A stretch of 64,000 nt of DNA, from the NCBI GenBank assembly GCA_963776195.1, contig CAVZMO010000036.1:124001-188000 (forward strand), read 5' to 3'. Source of the DNA: CAVZMO01 sp963776195 (GTDB taxonomy: Bacteria; Nitrospirota; Thermodesulfovibrionia; Thermodesulfovibrionales; SM23-35). Positions within the stretch are counted from its first letter, which is position 1. Each line of letters opens with the position of its first letter. Both the position numbers and the translations under genes were made by a program. Shown here piece after piece: positions 26,225 through 36,808 of the stretch. Under the pieces are notes generated by a model. That model worked only from the letters and a program-made list of their open reading frames with translations. It did no database searches and was not told the origin of the DNA.

Positions 26225-27367
26225 ATGGCAAAGTTAATACTATTTATATCATCTTTCGCACTGTTCTACATCTATATCGGCTATCCGGCCGCAGTATACG
26301 TGCTTTCGAGGTTAAGACCAAAGCGTGTCGTAAAAGGCCCGTATCACCCTAAAGTTACCCTCCTCATAGCTGCCTATAATGAGGAGAAATGTATTGCACA
26401 GACTCTTCAAAACAAGCTTGATATTGGAGACCCGGGTGATAATCTTGAAATCATCGTGGTATCAGACGGGTCGACGGACAGGACCGACGAGATAGTGAAA
26501 AGCTATGAAAGTCATGGTGTCAGGCTGATACGTCAGGAACCGAGAGCAGGAAAAACGTCAGCTCTGAACCTCGGGATAAGGGAAGCTCTCGGTGAAATAG
26601 TCGTTTTCTCGGACGCCAATTCAATGTACGAGAAGGACGCGCTCCGTTATTTGCTTGAGAACTTCAATGACCCCGAAGTAGGCTACGTAACCGGACGGAT
26701 GATTTACACGAATCCGGACGGGACTTTTACGGGTGACGGATGTTCCACCTATATGAAGTACGAGAACCTTCTAAGAGAGTATGAAACAATAGTGGGATCC
26801 ATCGTTGGGGTCGATGGAGGAATTGATGCGGTGAGAAAGGCACTCTACAGTGAAATGAATCCGGATCAACTCCCCGATTTCGTTTTACCTTTGCGTGTCA
26901 TTGAACAGAGATATCGCGTTGTTTACGAACCGCGTGCGGTCCTTCGGGAGCCATCCGTCGGGTCGACGCGCGATGAATATAGGATGCGTGTAAGGGTATC
27001 TCTTCGCGCTTTATGGGCAATGTTCGATATGCGGCATCTTCTCAGACTTAAAAAAAACGGGCTTTTCGCCTGGGAATTCTTCTCGCACAAATGGCTTCGG
27101 TACACAGCATTTGTATTCCTCGTATGCTGTTACCTTTCGAATTCCGCACTCAGCACTGAAAATATGTGGTATGCCCTGCTTTTTATCCTTCAGACCGCTT
27201 TCTATCTATCGGCTCTCCTGGCGCTGATATTCGAAAAACTTGGTTATAAATCCGGGGTTCTCTATATCCCGTATTATTTCACTCTTGTGAACCTTGCGAG
27301 CGCTTACGCGGCGATAAAATTTTCCATTGGGCAGAAACAGATACTCTGGACGCCCCGAAAAGGCTAA
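26225..27367 (+). CDS. Membrane-anchored family 2 glycosyltransferase
   Basis: 380 residues. One N-terminal membrane helix (LILFISSFALFYIYIGY), then a GT-A domain with LIAAYNEEKCI, VVSDGSTDRT and the metal-binding DXN/DXD-like FSDANSMY, followed by QQRYRVV-like EQRYRV, and two or three C-terminal membrane helices. This is the processive BcsA/NodC-like arrangement but without a clear QXXRW (RALWAMFD instead). It would add sugar residues to the growing lipid-linked exopolysaccharide. Confidence 0.85.
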   Translation: MAKLILFISSFALFYIYIGYPAAVYVLSRLRPKRVVKGPYHPKVTLLIAAYNEEKCIAQTLQNKLDIGDPGDNLEIIVVSDGSTDRTDEIVKSYESHGVRLIRQEPRAGKTSALNLGIREALGEIVVFSDANSMYEKDALRYLLENFNDPEVGYVTGRMIYTNPDGTFTGDGCSTYMKYENLLREYETIVGSIVGVDGGIDAVRKALYSEMNPDQLPDFVLPLRVIEQRYRVVYEPRAVLREPSVGSTRDEYRMRVRVSLRALWAMFDMRHLLRLKKNGLFAWEFFSHKWLRYTAFVFLVCCYLSNSALSTENMWYALLFILQTAFYLSALLALIFEKLGYKSGVLYIPYYFTLVNLASAYAAIKFSIGQKQILWTPRKG

Positions 27368-27404
27368 ACACATTGCTATGACCAAGTGGAGAATGAGTTA
27401 ACTC

Positions 27405-28295
27405 ATGACAACAAAAGATGAACCCCTTGTTTCGGTCGTCATTGCTACTTACAATATGGGACAGTATCTGCCGCTTGCTGTTCAATCTGTTCTGAACCAA
27501 ACATATCATAATTTCGAAGTAATTATTATAGACGACGGCTCCACAGACGATACTCAAACTGTAGTCGGACAATTTTTGCCTGATCCAAGAGTAAAATGCT
27601 TTTACCAGGAAAACAAAGGTCAGACTGTGGCAAAAAACAGGGGTATACGTGAGTCAAGGGGCGACTATGTCGCGATACTTGATGCCGATGACCTCTGGTA
27701 CCCCGATAAACTTGAGAAACAAATGCCTTGCTTTACCATATCTCCCGCCACTGGGGTTGTTTATACCAACGTCGAGTTCATAGACGGAACTGGAGCCAGT
27801 CACGGCGTTTCGGACCGAAGATATTACAGTGGCAAGATCTCCGGACAACTCCTGATTGACAATTTCGTGACCCTGTCGTCGGTTGTCGTTCGCCGTGAAT
27901 GTTTTGAAAAAGTAGGAATGTTCGACGAGCAATACCCAATGGGCATCGATTATGACCTTTGGCTCAGGGTTTCGCCACATTATGAATTCTACTATCTTGA
28001 TGATGTGACGTTCTGCTATCGTGGTTGGCCAGGCCAGATGTCCCATAATTACAAAAAGAGATTTGAATGTGCGATAAGGATAATGAACTCGTTTCTGGAA
28101 CGATATCCGGACCTGCTTGACAAGGCCGTGGTAAATGAAGCCTGGGCCCATACCTATGTCTCAAAAGGCAACTGTATAGCACGAGTCGAGAAGGATAAAA
28201 TAAGCGCCTTCAGGGAATACATCAGGGCGCTGCAGTATATGCCGACCTATATCCCCGCAATGAAAGAAATCGTAAAACTCCTTATCAGGAGATGA
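27405..28295 (+). CDS. Family 2 glycosyltransferase
   Basis: 296 residues, soluble GT-A fold. VVIATYNMGQYLPLA, IIDDGSTDDT and the DXD motif in ILDADDLWYPDKLEKQ are all intact; GIDYDLWLRVS is the second acidic motif. Preceded by a short gap after the membrane GT2 gene and followed by the flippase, so part of the repeat-unit assembly set. Sugar specificity cannot be read from sequence. Confidence 0.88.
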   Translation: MTTKDEPLVSVVIATYNMGQYLPLAVQSVLNQTYHNFEVIIIDDGSTDDTQTVVGQFLPDPRVKCFYQENKGQTVAKNRGIRESRGDYVAILDADDLWYPDKLEKQMPCFTISPATGVVYTNVEFIDGTGASHGVSDRRYYSGKISGQLLIDNFVTLSSVVVRRECFEKVGMFDEQYPMGIDYDLWLRVSPHYEFYYLDDVTFCYRGWPGQMSHNYKKRFECAIRIMNSFLERYPDLLDKAVVNEAWAHTYVSKGNCIARVEKDKISAFREYIRALQYMPTYIPAMKEIVKLLIRR

Positions 28296-28320
28296 CAGTC
28301 ATTAATTTGATATCACAGAC

Positions 28321-29830
28321 ATGAGTACGGCCAGGAATTTATTTAAAAGTTCCCTCGTGCGCACCTCTTACACAGTGGTGAGCATCGTCATATCCTTTTT
28401 CATGCTGCCGTTTCTGGTGCGCATGCTCGGGGATAAGTGGTACGGCCTCTGGACAATCGCTACGAGCATCACCGGATATTATTACCTGGTCGATTTCGGT
28501 TTGGCCACTGCTGTAACGCGGTACGTAACCCGGTATATTTCGAAAAGGGAGGATGATAATGCCAATCAGATAATCAACACCTCCCTGGTCATTTACTCGG
28601 CATTGGGCTTTGTCATTATTCTTTTTTCCTTTGGCATCTGCCTTCTCGCTCACTACTTTACAGCGGATTATGCGGAACTGAAGCTGCTGAGGCTGGTTAT
28701 TCTGATTACAGGCTTGAATCTTGCGCTCGAATTTCCCTTCAAGGCCTTTGCAGGCATCATAGGTTCCTATGTTCGGTATGATCTCCTGACGTATGGTCAT
28801 TTTGCTGTGATGCTCGTCTGTACCGGTCTGACCGTCTTTTTTATAAGCAGAGGCTATGGAGTTGTGTCGCTTGCCGTTATCGGGCTTGCCGGATCACAGA
28901 TATCAAACATTATGTTCTATCTAATTTGCCGGCACCTGTTTTCCGGCATGAAGCTCAGCTTTCGCCATTTCCGTAAAGAAAGGGTCAGGGAACTTTTTAC
29001 CTACAGTGTCTGGTCGTTCGTCATTCAAATCAGCGACCAGATACGGTTCAGGATATCATCCATCGTAATAGGCATCGCCCTCTCCGCACAATTTGTCACG
29101 CACTATTTTATCGGTGCGCGTCTCGTGGAGCTTTTCATGAATCTCGTTTTCAGGGCGACGAACATACTAATGCCTGTTTTTACGAGGTACCATGCAGAGG
29201 GCAACTATAGAGAGATAGGCTCCAAGTTGCTTTTCTTCACGAAGATCAATGCGATTGGTGCGGTTTTCGGCGGCGGTCTTATTATTATACTCGGCAAGCC
29301 CTTCATTGCCCGCTGGATGGGCGAGAATTATCTCGATGCGTATCCGGTCCTCGTCGTCCTAATGGTCGGAATAATTTTCGAGATAATAATCAATCCATCG
29401 AACAATGTGCTCTACGCGGTAGCCCGGCATCGTTCACTGGCACTTGTGAGCATCATCGAGAGCCTCACTAATTTGGGATTAAGCCTTCTCCTGATCAGAC
29501 ATTACGGTATTGTAGGTGTTGCAGTGGGAACAGCGGCCCCGCTGATAGTTTCGAGGCTGTTCGTCCTTCCCGGTCATCGTTTGCAGGAGCATTGCTCTCC
29601 CCATTCATAAATATTACCAGAACCTGGGGGGGACTATCTTGTTCACGCTTTGCTATCTGGCCCTTTTTTATATAGTAGCTAATAAAGCCTTGATCAGGGC
29701 CGAATATATGAGTCTTATCCTCGCTGCAGCGTATGCTGTACCGCTATATCTTATATCCATTTTGTTTGTTTCTTTCAATACTGACGAAAGGATTCTCCTA
29801 AAAAGTTTACTGTCGAGGCAAAAGGGATAA
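28321..29830 (+). pseudogene. Wzx-type polysaccharide flippase, one frameshift
   Basis: About 500 residues with 12-14 membrane helices, of the MVF/RfbX superfamily. The main frame (429 codons) ends at 29610 out of register; the true C-terminus continues in the next frame from about 29566 as FPVIVCRSIALPIHKYY through LFTLCYLALFYIVANK to the end at 29830. A single indel in the stretch encoding SRLFVLP explains it. The protein would flip lipid-linked repeat units to the periplasm. An SD-like GGAGG is lacking; the ATG at 28321 is 25 bases after the previous stop. Confidence 0.8.
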
Positions 29831-29837
29831 TACACTC

Positions 29838-30470
29838 ATGCTTTGGAGAATTAAGGATACGGTCTATCTCTTAAGCACATGGGGGTTCGCCAAAGGCCCA
29901 AATATCTCACGCTATTTCATGTACAGACATCTCTCTGAATATCGTCGTGAATGGCCAGGCAAAGCCAAAGTTTTATCAATAAGCGGCTCGCAGAAGCTTT
30001 GTAAAATCCTGGGTTTTACCGACGAACAGATTGTCAATGTCGAATACCCTGAAGTAAATATGCTCAGCCTGCCCTTCCCCTCTTGTGAATTTGATGCTGT
30101 GGTTAGCGATCAGGTTTTAGAACATGTTGAGGGATCTCCTGAGGCCGCCATTAAGGAAGCTTTTCGAGTGCTGAAGCCCGGAGGTGTTTCTTTACACGCA
30201 ACATGTTTTATGACCGAGATTCACGGCGCTCCGGGTGATTTTTGGCGGTACACACCTGATGCCTTAAAGCTGTTGACCAGGGAGTATTCGGATATCATAG
30301 ATTGCGATGGATGGGGAAACCCATATGCATTGATTCATATCATTTTGGGAATGAGATATTATCCGGTCCCTCACTCACCATGGCATCCATTGCACTGGCT
30401 CGCTACCAAGAACAGCAAGAATTGGCCAATCTCTACCTGGGTTTTATCCAGGAAACACATCCCGGATTGA
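29838..30470 (+). CDS. Class I SAM-dependent methyltransferase
   Basis: 210 residues. Methyltransf_11 features: VLSISGSQ in place of the usual GxGxG loop (motif I is degenerate), LPFPSCEFDAVVSDQVLEHV (motif IV) and EAFRVLKPGG (motif VI). FWRYTPDALK is a common substrate-side motif in polysaccharide methylases. The degenerate SAM loop is notable but seen in related proteins. Starts 7 bases after the flippase stop. Probably methylates a sugar of the repeat unit. Confidence 0.75.
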   Translation: MLWRIKDTVYLLSTWGFAKGPNISRYFMYRHLSEYRREWPGKAKVLSISGSQKLCKILGFTDEQIVNVEYPEVNMLSLPFPSCEFDAVVSDQVLEHVEGSPEAAIKEAFRVLKPGGVSLHATCFMTEIHGAPGDFWRYTPDALKLLTREYSDIIDCDGWGNPYALIHIILGMRYYPVPHSPWHPLHWLATKNSKNWPISTWVLSRKHIPD

Positions 30471-30476
30471 TCGGTA

Positions 30477-31871
30477 ATGAGAATTGATGGTTCTAATATG
30501 GCAATAAACGCATATCTGAGAAGAAATTTGTTTATACCCCTCTGGGTCTGGAAAGACGGCAGCCCGCGTCTTGATTATCTCAGAGAGATGGAGAAGACCC
30601 AATATCTCGATCCAGCACATCTCAGGGAGCTTCAGTTCGTAAGGCTTACGAAGATGATCCATTACGCCTACAATGAAGTCCCACTTTACCGCAGACGGTT
30701 TGCGGAACATGGAGTTAGCCCGGAAGATATCAAGGATCCTGGCGACATTGCCCGGCTTCCCCTCCTGACCAAAAAAGACCTCCGGAAGCATCCCGAGGGG
30801 TTTATCGCCGATAGTATGAGGGCGCAACGGCACTTGACACCATTCAAGACTGGAGGATCGACAGGCAAGGCCGTGACCGTGTATTATGACTTTGAATCGA
30901 TGGAACACGGTGTAGGTGGCGGCCTGAGGGGCTTTAAATGGGCGGGATGGAATCTTGGTGAACCGATGGGGCGAATCTGGGGTAACCCCTTGCTTCCCAG
31001 AACGATAAAGGAAAGACTTAGAAACTATTTTATAGACCCGCAGATCTGGTTAGATACCATGCGAGTCGATAATAAAAGCGTCAATGGCTTTGTCAAAGAG
31101 TGGAAGTCTGTTAAACCGACTTTGTTGCATGGCCATGCTCATTCGATCTATACATTTGCTGAATACTGTCGGAAGCTCGGCATTGATGACATCAGACCCA
31201 AAGGAATCATCTCGACCTCCATGATGCTCATTCCCACAGAAAGGCGCGTTATAGAGGAGGTTTTTCGCTGTCCGGTGACGGACTATTATGGCAGTGAAGA
31301 AGTCGGCCTTATCGCCTCTGAATGCGAGTGTCACAGCGGCATGCATATCAACATGGAGAATAATTTCGTCGAAGTCGTTGACGATGCAGGCCGGCCTGTG
31401 GCTCCCGGAAGGGAAGGCGCAATCGTCATTACTAATCTGGTCAACCTGGCCATGCCCCTGATCCGGTATAAGATCGAGGATGTGGGCGTGATATCCGAGA
31501 GGACCTGTTCCTGCGGCAGGGGGCTTGCCATTCTCGAAGAAGTCCATGGCCGGGTGGCCGACTTTCTCGTCCGGAGAGACGGCAGCCTTGTAGCCGGGGT
31601 ATCACTCGTAGAGCGAACCCTGACCGCCTTTCCGGGTATCGACCAGATGCAGATCGTTCAGGAAGATAGAAATAACATAACCCTGAACATTGTACAAGGT
31701 GCGGGCTACAGCGGAGCCACGGAGAGGCAGCTCATGGATGAGTTTACAATGGTCTTCGGATCTTCCACAGACATTGTTTTTAATTACGTGACCGAAATAG
31801 CACCCGAAAAAAACGGCAAATTCCGATTCAGTATCTCGAAGATCGAGAACTCATACAGCAGTCTGGAATAA
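30477..31871 (+). CDS. CapK/PaaK-like adenylate-forming enzyme
   Basis: 464 residues related to phenylacetate-CoA ligase and CapK of capsule loci. Motifs: LLTKKDLRKHPEGF, the P-loop-like FKTGGSTGKAV, YYGSEEVGLIA and the late RVADFLVRRDGS hinge; ISKIEN at the end follows the KxxR region. Two Cys pairs (CECH and CSCG) resemble the zinc site of PaaK-like proteins. A second in-frame ATG at 30498 is an alternative start; neither has a strong ribosome-binding site. It may activate an acid or amino acid for transfer to the polysaccharide. Confidence 0.8.
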   Translation: MRIDGSNMAINAYLRRNLFIPLWVWKDGSPRLDYLREMEKTQYLDPAHLRELQFVRLTKMIHYAYNEVPLYRRRFAEHGVSPEDIKDPGDIARLPLLTKKDLRKHPEGFIADSMRAQRHLTPFKTGGSTGKAVTVYYDFESMEHGVGGGLRGFKWAGWNLGEPMGRIWGNPLLPRTIKERLRNYFIDPQIWLDTMRVDNKSVNGFVKEWKSVKPTLLHGHAHSIYTFAEYCRKLGIDDIRPKGIISTSMMLIPTERRVIEEVFRCPVTDYYGSEEVGLIASECECHSGMHINMENNFVEVVDDAGRPVAPGREGAIVITNLVNLAMPLIRYKIEDVGVISERTCSCGRGLAILEEVHGRVADFLVRRDGSLVAGVSLVERTLTAFPGIDQMQIVQEDRNNITLNIVQGAGYSGATERQLMDEFTMVFGSSTDIVFNYVTEIAPEKNGKFRFSISKIENSYSSLE

Positions 31872-31970
31872 AAGTCATAGCCAGGTTGTATCGATGACCA
31901 CATGTAAAACTACATAAAGAGGAAATAGTTTTCTTTAGAAGATGGCGATACAAAAAAGGAGGTTTTAATT

Positions 31971-32780
31971 ATGTCTAATGGAATTGTTTTAATTAACCAG
32001 CAAAATGTAATGGCAGGAAATATAACGCCCGGTGATACACCAGGTTTCCCCGTAAAGATCAGCGTCCCTGGTAGCTATAGGCTTTCAAGCAATCTTAGTG
32101 TACAAAGCCAAACGAGCATTCAGGCAATCGTGATCACAACTGACGATGTTACCCTGGACCTCAATGGATTTGTTATTTATGGGCCGGGAGTAGAAGCGCC
32201 GGGTGGAGGCATATCGGCAACAGACAGAAAGAATATAGCTGTTGTGAATGGAACAATAAAAAACATGAACTCTCTGAGTTTAGGATCAAATTGTCGAGTT
32301 GAAAATTTGCGCCTTACTCATATACTTAATGGGATCCAAATAGGTTCCTACGGTTTAGTGAAAAATTGCACGATAGAAGCTGTCGATACAGGCATCTTTG
32401 CACAAGAATGCTGTATAGCGACCGGCAATTTGATTCAGGCTTACGAATTGGTTATGAAAGTGGGTCAGGGCTCCATAGTAACGGGAAACACACTTTATAG
32501 ATCAGGAGCCAATGGCAATAATCTAGTGGCATCGGGGAGCATAATCAATGGCAACATGGTAACGGGCGTTAAAAACAATATTCATGATCAACATGTTGTG
32601 GGTATAAATGCTGATAAAGGCAGCATGGTGATCAATAACAAGGTGAGTAATGCCTCGATCGGTTTAAATCTATCGAATGACACCGGCTATGCTGACAACA
32701 TTCTGACAGAGAATAATACGCATGTATCAGGTGGCATTAGGATGGGTATCAATATCTGCGGTACAACACCATGCCCATAA
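31971..32780 (+). CDS. Parallel beta-helix (pectate-lyase-fold) protein without signal peptide
   Basis: 269 residues with an excellent GGAGG and spacing. The sequence is a chain of short beta turns rich in Gly, Asn, Val and Ile (VVNGTIKNMNSL, VENLRLTHILNGIQIGS, IVTGNTLYRSG), typical of right-handed parallel beta-helices. The opening DDVTLDLNGFVIYG is common in such proteins. No signal peptide and no obvious catalytic Asp cluster. Ends with CGTTPCP. Could be a phage-like or exported carbohydrate-binding protein; function unknown. Confidence 0.7.
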   Translation: MSNGIVLINQQNVMAGNITPGDTPGFPVKISVPGSYRLSSNLSVQSQTSIQAIVITTDDVTLDLNGFVIYGPGVEAPGGGISATDRKNIAVVNGTIKNMNSLSLGSNCRVENLRLTHILNGIQIGSYGLVKNCTIEAVDTGIFAQECCIATGNLIQAYELVMKVGQGSIVTGNTLYRSGANGNNLVASGSIINGNMVTGVKNNIHDQHVVGINADKGSMVINNKVSNASIGLNLSNDTGYADNILTENNTHVSGGIRMGINICGTTPCP

Positions 32781-32899
32781 AAAGATTCGGATCGATTTGC
32801 TCTGCACGCCCTGGTTTCAAAGAGAGGCCGGCATACTGGAAACCGTGGTTCAAATAGATTCGATTCATTTAGGTGAAATATGTGAAAAAGCCGGCGTCT

Positions 32900-33833
32900 A
32901 TGGCAATCAAAGATACTTTCGACGCAGATCACAATAGCTCTAAAGAAAATCCTTTTTTCTTTACTAACGGCGCCTGCCGACTCTTCGGAGTCCTTCACGC
33001 TCCCAATGGTCAAGGCTCACTGGCCAGGCACAAGCTGGGAATGCTGTTCTGCTCTCCCTTTGCCGAGGAAAAAATGATTGCCCACAGAGTTTTCGTGAAC
33101 ATAGCGCGATCCCTGGCAAGGGAGGGTATCACCTGCCTGAGATTCGACTTCATGGGCGAAGGAGACAGCGAAGGAAACTTTGAGGATTCAACGATAAAAA
33201 CAAGATTGTCCGACATCTCGGCGGCCCTGTCCATACTTGCCGAAGAAACGGGCGTGGGAAAACAGGACTTATAGGGGTCAGATTTGGTGGGACCCTTGCT
33301 GCTCTGGCCGCTTCCCAGAACGAAGTGGATTCGCTTATTCTCATATCCCCATTGTTTCCGGAAAGCCTTATATGGATCAATGCCTTCGTTCAAATCTCGC
33401 GACGCAGTTGTGGTATATAAAGAATGATTAAGGACCGTAATCAACTGGTCAATGATCTTATGAGCGGGGAAACTGTCAACATCGACGGTTACTTGATAAA
33501 TAAAGACCTTTATATGAGACCTGCGAGATAAATCTCTTGAACGGCATAGTCCCCCCTGTACGAAGTACATTGATTGTTGAAATAGCACAAAGTGAAAAGC
33601 AGTCCGGCGACATGGCTTTAAAAGAGTTACATGAAAGATACGGTAAGAATCACCGGTCGGAATTCAGGAGAGTTCAAGAGAAGCTGTTCTGGAAAGACTC
33701 AAAATTATATAGTCCTGTTGCACAGGCGCTGAATAAAACACTCGTCAGTTGGATCACGAAAACGGAGTGCAGTCCGATTTTAAGTCAAAAGTGTAGGTTC
33801 GATCATGATTCCAAATGTAATTCATTTTATTGA
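32900..33833 (+). pseudogene. XrtA-associated alpha/beta hydrolase 2-like, several frameshifts
   Basis: The first frame (to 33274) gives FFFTNGACRLFGVLHAPNG, LFCSPFAEEK and FDFMGEGDSEGNFED. One base deletion near 33269 leads to DLIGVRFGGTLAALAASQNEV, where the nucleophile elbow is G-V-R-F-G instead of G-X-S-X-G, as known for the XrtA hydrolase 2 group. Then a TAA at about 33418, MIKDRNQLVNDLMSG, another shift near 33523, and the C-terminal domain INLLNGIVPPVRSTLIVEIAQ to TGA 33833. At least three disruptions. Probably non-functional, or the sequence is faulty here. Confidence 0.65.
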
Positions 33834-34728
33834 TGTCGGCGGCCGGGAATTCTCTTTTATCCACTATCTGGCTGTGATTACTGCTGATACGAGTGAATGC
33901 GCCGGAAAATATCTACTACCACTGTGGCATAGAACCACAGGGCAAATGGTGGGAGGCTGTGAAGAAGTGCGTAACAGTGAAAAAACGCAAGATACCGCAA
34001 GAAATATTCGGCAAATTGCTGACTTATCGTGCTCATCAATCAGATGTAATGCGCTTGGAAATTCTATTAGAATACGGTGGAATCTACTGGACTTGGATGC
34101 AATCAGCATTAATTCTCTGTCGCCCTTCCTGAATCATCAGGTGGTCATGGGTAGAGAGCCGGAGTCCGGACTTGGCAGCGGAGTAATTCTCGCGGAAAAT
34201 AGCGCTGAGTTTTTACGAATTTGGTATGAAAAATACCAGGAATATGATGGGAAGACGTTGGAATTATCACTCGGTACAACTTACCATGGGAACTTTGGCA
34301 CGCGCACTATCCGTCATTAATCCACATTGAGAATCAGTATGCATTTTACTATCCAAAATATAATGATCCGTCCAGCGTTTTATTATGGGGTTTACCTTTC
34401 CGCGGTCGGGCCAAGAACAATAGTGCGCAATATTGTATTAAATATGTTGATATTTGCGCTGAAAGAAACGGGTATACGACAATATGAATATCGACATCCA
34501 CCGCTGATACATTTGATCAGAGGAAAAGAATGGCAACTGAAAAAATTACAGAGGGTATATTCTTTACATTTGTATGAATCATCCTGGGGAAAAGACTATT
34601 TATGTAAAATCACACCGGAAAGCATCTTCGATCCTGAAAACGCGAAATACGAAAGTAATTTTTCAAAATTGATGCGAACTGTACTTCAGGAACCACCTTG
34701 GGAGCAATCGATTTGTGGTTGCAACTGA
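33805..34728 (+). pseudogene. GT32-like (OCH1-type) glycosyltransferase, multiple frameshifts
   Basis: ATG at 33805 gives MIPNVIHFI, the classical GT32/Gly_transf_sug start. Next frame: INAPENIYYHCGIEPQGKWW and KLLTYRAHQSDVMRLEILLEYGGIY, then in yet another frame LDLDAISINSLSPF, which supplies the DXD metal motif. Further shifts near 34258 and 34485 join WELWHAHYPSLIHIENQYAF and HLIRGKEW ... ESSWGKDYLC. About four indels in 900 bases. It would transfer a sugar from a nucleotide donor to the exopolysaccharide or a glycoconjugate. Confidence 0.65.
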
Positions 34729-34793
34729 ACAATAACGATAACCTCACTGACAATTAACATTTTCAGTCTCAACGGTTAAAAAGACTGGGATAA

Positions 34794-35837
34794 ATGAATA
34801 AAATTAAAATAATATCAAATGTAAAATTAACAAATAGGTTACCTGAGAAAATAAATAATATTGATTATTTTCAAATAGATAAACGTGGCATTATTAAACG
34901 CCTTATGATGATATTTCGATTATTGTTGAAAATCAGGAAATATGATGTATTCTTGGTTTTTAATGCAGATGCCGATGAGATGCTGCTTGCATTTTTGAAC
35001 AGATTCATGTGGCGTCATAAAACCACAGTCGTTTTTTACGATCTCAATTTGCATTTGCCACATAATTTTAAGGCGAAGATTTACTGCTTTATTAAAAGAG
35101 TTCTTTTAACTGGTGTGGATGGATTCTTCTGTATGCATAAGGATATGAGTTCTTATCAAAGATACTATAATGTGAGTGAAAATAAGTGCCATTATATTCC
35201 ATTCAAAGCAAATAACTATCATATATTGTCAAGGTACCTGCCTAATGATGGTGACTATGTCCTGTCGTGCGGAGCAAGTTATAGAGATTTCGATACTCTG
35301 CTTAAGGCTATTACAGTCCTGAATTATCCCTGCAAAGTCGTTCTTCCTGCTAAAGACGCTGCAAAAATCCATAATACTTATTTGAATGAAGGAGATTTTC
35401 CCAAAAACGTGGAAATCGTAAGACATAACTATGATTTTAATTCCTGGAATCAATATATTGCAGATTCCCGACTCGTTGTCATTCCTATCCAAAAAAAAGC
35501 ATTGCAGTCGGCCGGTATAAGTGTTTATTTAGAGGCAATGGCGCTTGGAAAACCTGTAATAATTTCGGACAGGACATCCACTCGAGGTATTTTAACAAAA
35601 AATGAGGCGGAGATTGTTCCGGCTGAGGATCCGGACAGTCTTGCTTTGGCTATTAAAAAGCTGTGGGAAGACAAAGATTATCGTGGACGTCTTGCTGAAA
35701 ACGGCAAAAAATACGCCTTATCTTTAGGGGGAGAGGAGAGATTGGTAAAAGATATTCTCCAAAACATTTGTTTATTTTTCGACAAAAAAAGAAATAGGGA
35801 CGCTGATTTAAGCAGAAATGCAGTGCTTAAGGTTTAA
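34794..35837 (+). CDS. Family 4-like glycosyltransferase, A+T-rich gene
   Basis: 347 residues, GT-B fold. C-terminal half has VLSCGASYRDFDTLLKA, LVVIPIQKKALQSAGISVYLEAMALGKPVI and AEDPDSLALAIKKLWED, the nucleotide-sugar binding part; the usual EXFG is replaced by QSAGISVYLEA. The N-terminal acceptor domain is less conserved. Codon use is clearly more A+T-rich than in the core operon (many AAT, ATA, TTA), which suggests a separate origin. The reading frame is intact between two broken genes. Confidence 0.75.
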   Translation: MNKIKIISNVKLTNRLPEKINNIDYFQIDKRGIIKRLMMIFRLLLKIRKYDVFLVFNADADEMLLAFLNRFMWRHKTTVVFYDLNLHLPHNFKAKIYCFIKRVLLTGVDGFFCMHKDMSSYQRYYNVSENKCHYIPFKANNYHILSRYLPNDGDYVLSCGASYRDFDTLLKAITVLNYPCKVVLPAKDAAKIHNTYLNEGDFPKNVEIVRHNYDFNSWNQYIADSRLVVIPIQKKALQSAGISVYLEAMALGKPVIISDRTSTRGILTKNEAEIVPAEDPDSLALAIKKLWEDKDYRGRLAENGKKYALSLGGEERLVKDILQNICLFFDKKRNRDADLSRNAVLKV

Positions 35838-35845
35838 AGAAAACC

Positions 35846-36788
35846 ATGGAACAAGAAATTAGTTTTCTGAATGAGCATGGGGAAAAACTCTACGGGATCG
35901 TGCATCGTACCCGACGGAACTGCGTCTGAAGGGAGACGAATCGGGGTTAATCTGTTGAACCCTGGGATCAAATACCGTGTAGCTCCTAACCGCCTAAACG
36001 TGAAGTTGGCCCGAATGCTTTGCGCGAAAGGATATTATGTTCTTCGTTTTGACCCCGAAGGGATTGGTGATAGTGAAGGAGAGCTTACTTCCGAGACTCT
36101 ATTAGTAATATCTGGGGAAGAATTCAGACGGGGATGTTCGTCTCAGACGTGAAATGCTCAAATAAACTGTTTATCGATACCTATGGGATTGATAAACTTT
36201 TTCTAATCGGGAACTGCGGGGGTGCGATTACAGCACTTCTTTCATCTAAGGATTTTCCCAAGTCGGATGGATTGATACTCTTGGATCTTCCCGTTACTGT
36301 TAATGGTGAAGATAAGGGCTGTCTTATGCGGAAAATATTTATGCTGGCGGCGCTTATGCAAATAATGCATTTTGGGGATATCTCCAGAATTTGAGATCGA
36401 TGGAATCGTGGTGGCGGTTATTAACACTGAAATCGGATTTCAGGGCAATGACGGCGGTGCTAAGTACTGGTTCATAAGAAAGGTTATGAAACGAGAAGCT
36501 AAGGATTGCGAGATTAAGCATCTTAACTACAGAGCAGTAAATTTATTAAATTCATATCTGGCAAAGGACAAAAGGGTTTTATTCATCCTGGCGGGAAACG
36601 ATGCAAATAGTTCCGTACTCCTCAACAAATTCTTCCCAAAGTATCTAAAGGAATGTCCCCATAGCTCAGATCAAGTACGAGTCAGGATCATTGAACAGGC
36701 AAATCACATCTACGCATGGTATCCGTGGCGAGAGCAGCTCTTCAGTCTGATATGCGACTGGCTTGCAGAGGTTAATCAGAACAGTTGA
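35846..36788 (+). pseudogene. XrtA-associated alpha/beta hydrolase 1-like, several frameshifts
   Basis: ATG at 35846 reads MEQEISFLNEHGEKLYGIVH, shifts to VPDGTASEGRRIGVNLLNPG and YVLRFDPEGIGDSEGEL, shifts again to IDTYGIDKLFLIGNCGGAITALL, and ends in a third frame with VLFILAGNDANS and IEQANHIYAWYPWREQ up to 36788. The nucleophile elbow G-N-C-G-G has Cys where serine is usual, as in the hydrolase 1 group of XrtA loci; the late His is in EQANH. At least three indels. Confidence 0.65.
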
Positions 36789-36808
36789 CACTCATATGAT
36801 GCCTGGAT

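Noticed and set aside
27654..28151. 165-residue minus-strand frame within the GT2 gene
   Set aside because: Antisense to a gene with intact catalytic motifs; no ribosome-binding site.
32722..32937. 71-residue frame spanning the end of the beta-helix gene
   Set aside because: It overlaps two better-supported genes, has no ribosome-binding site and no family resemblance.
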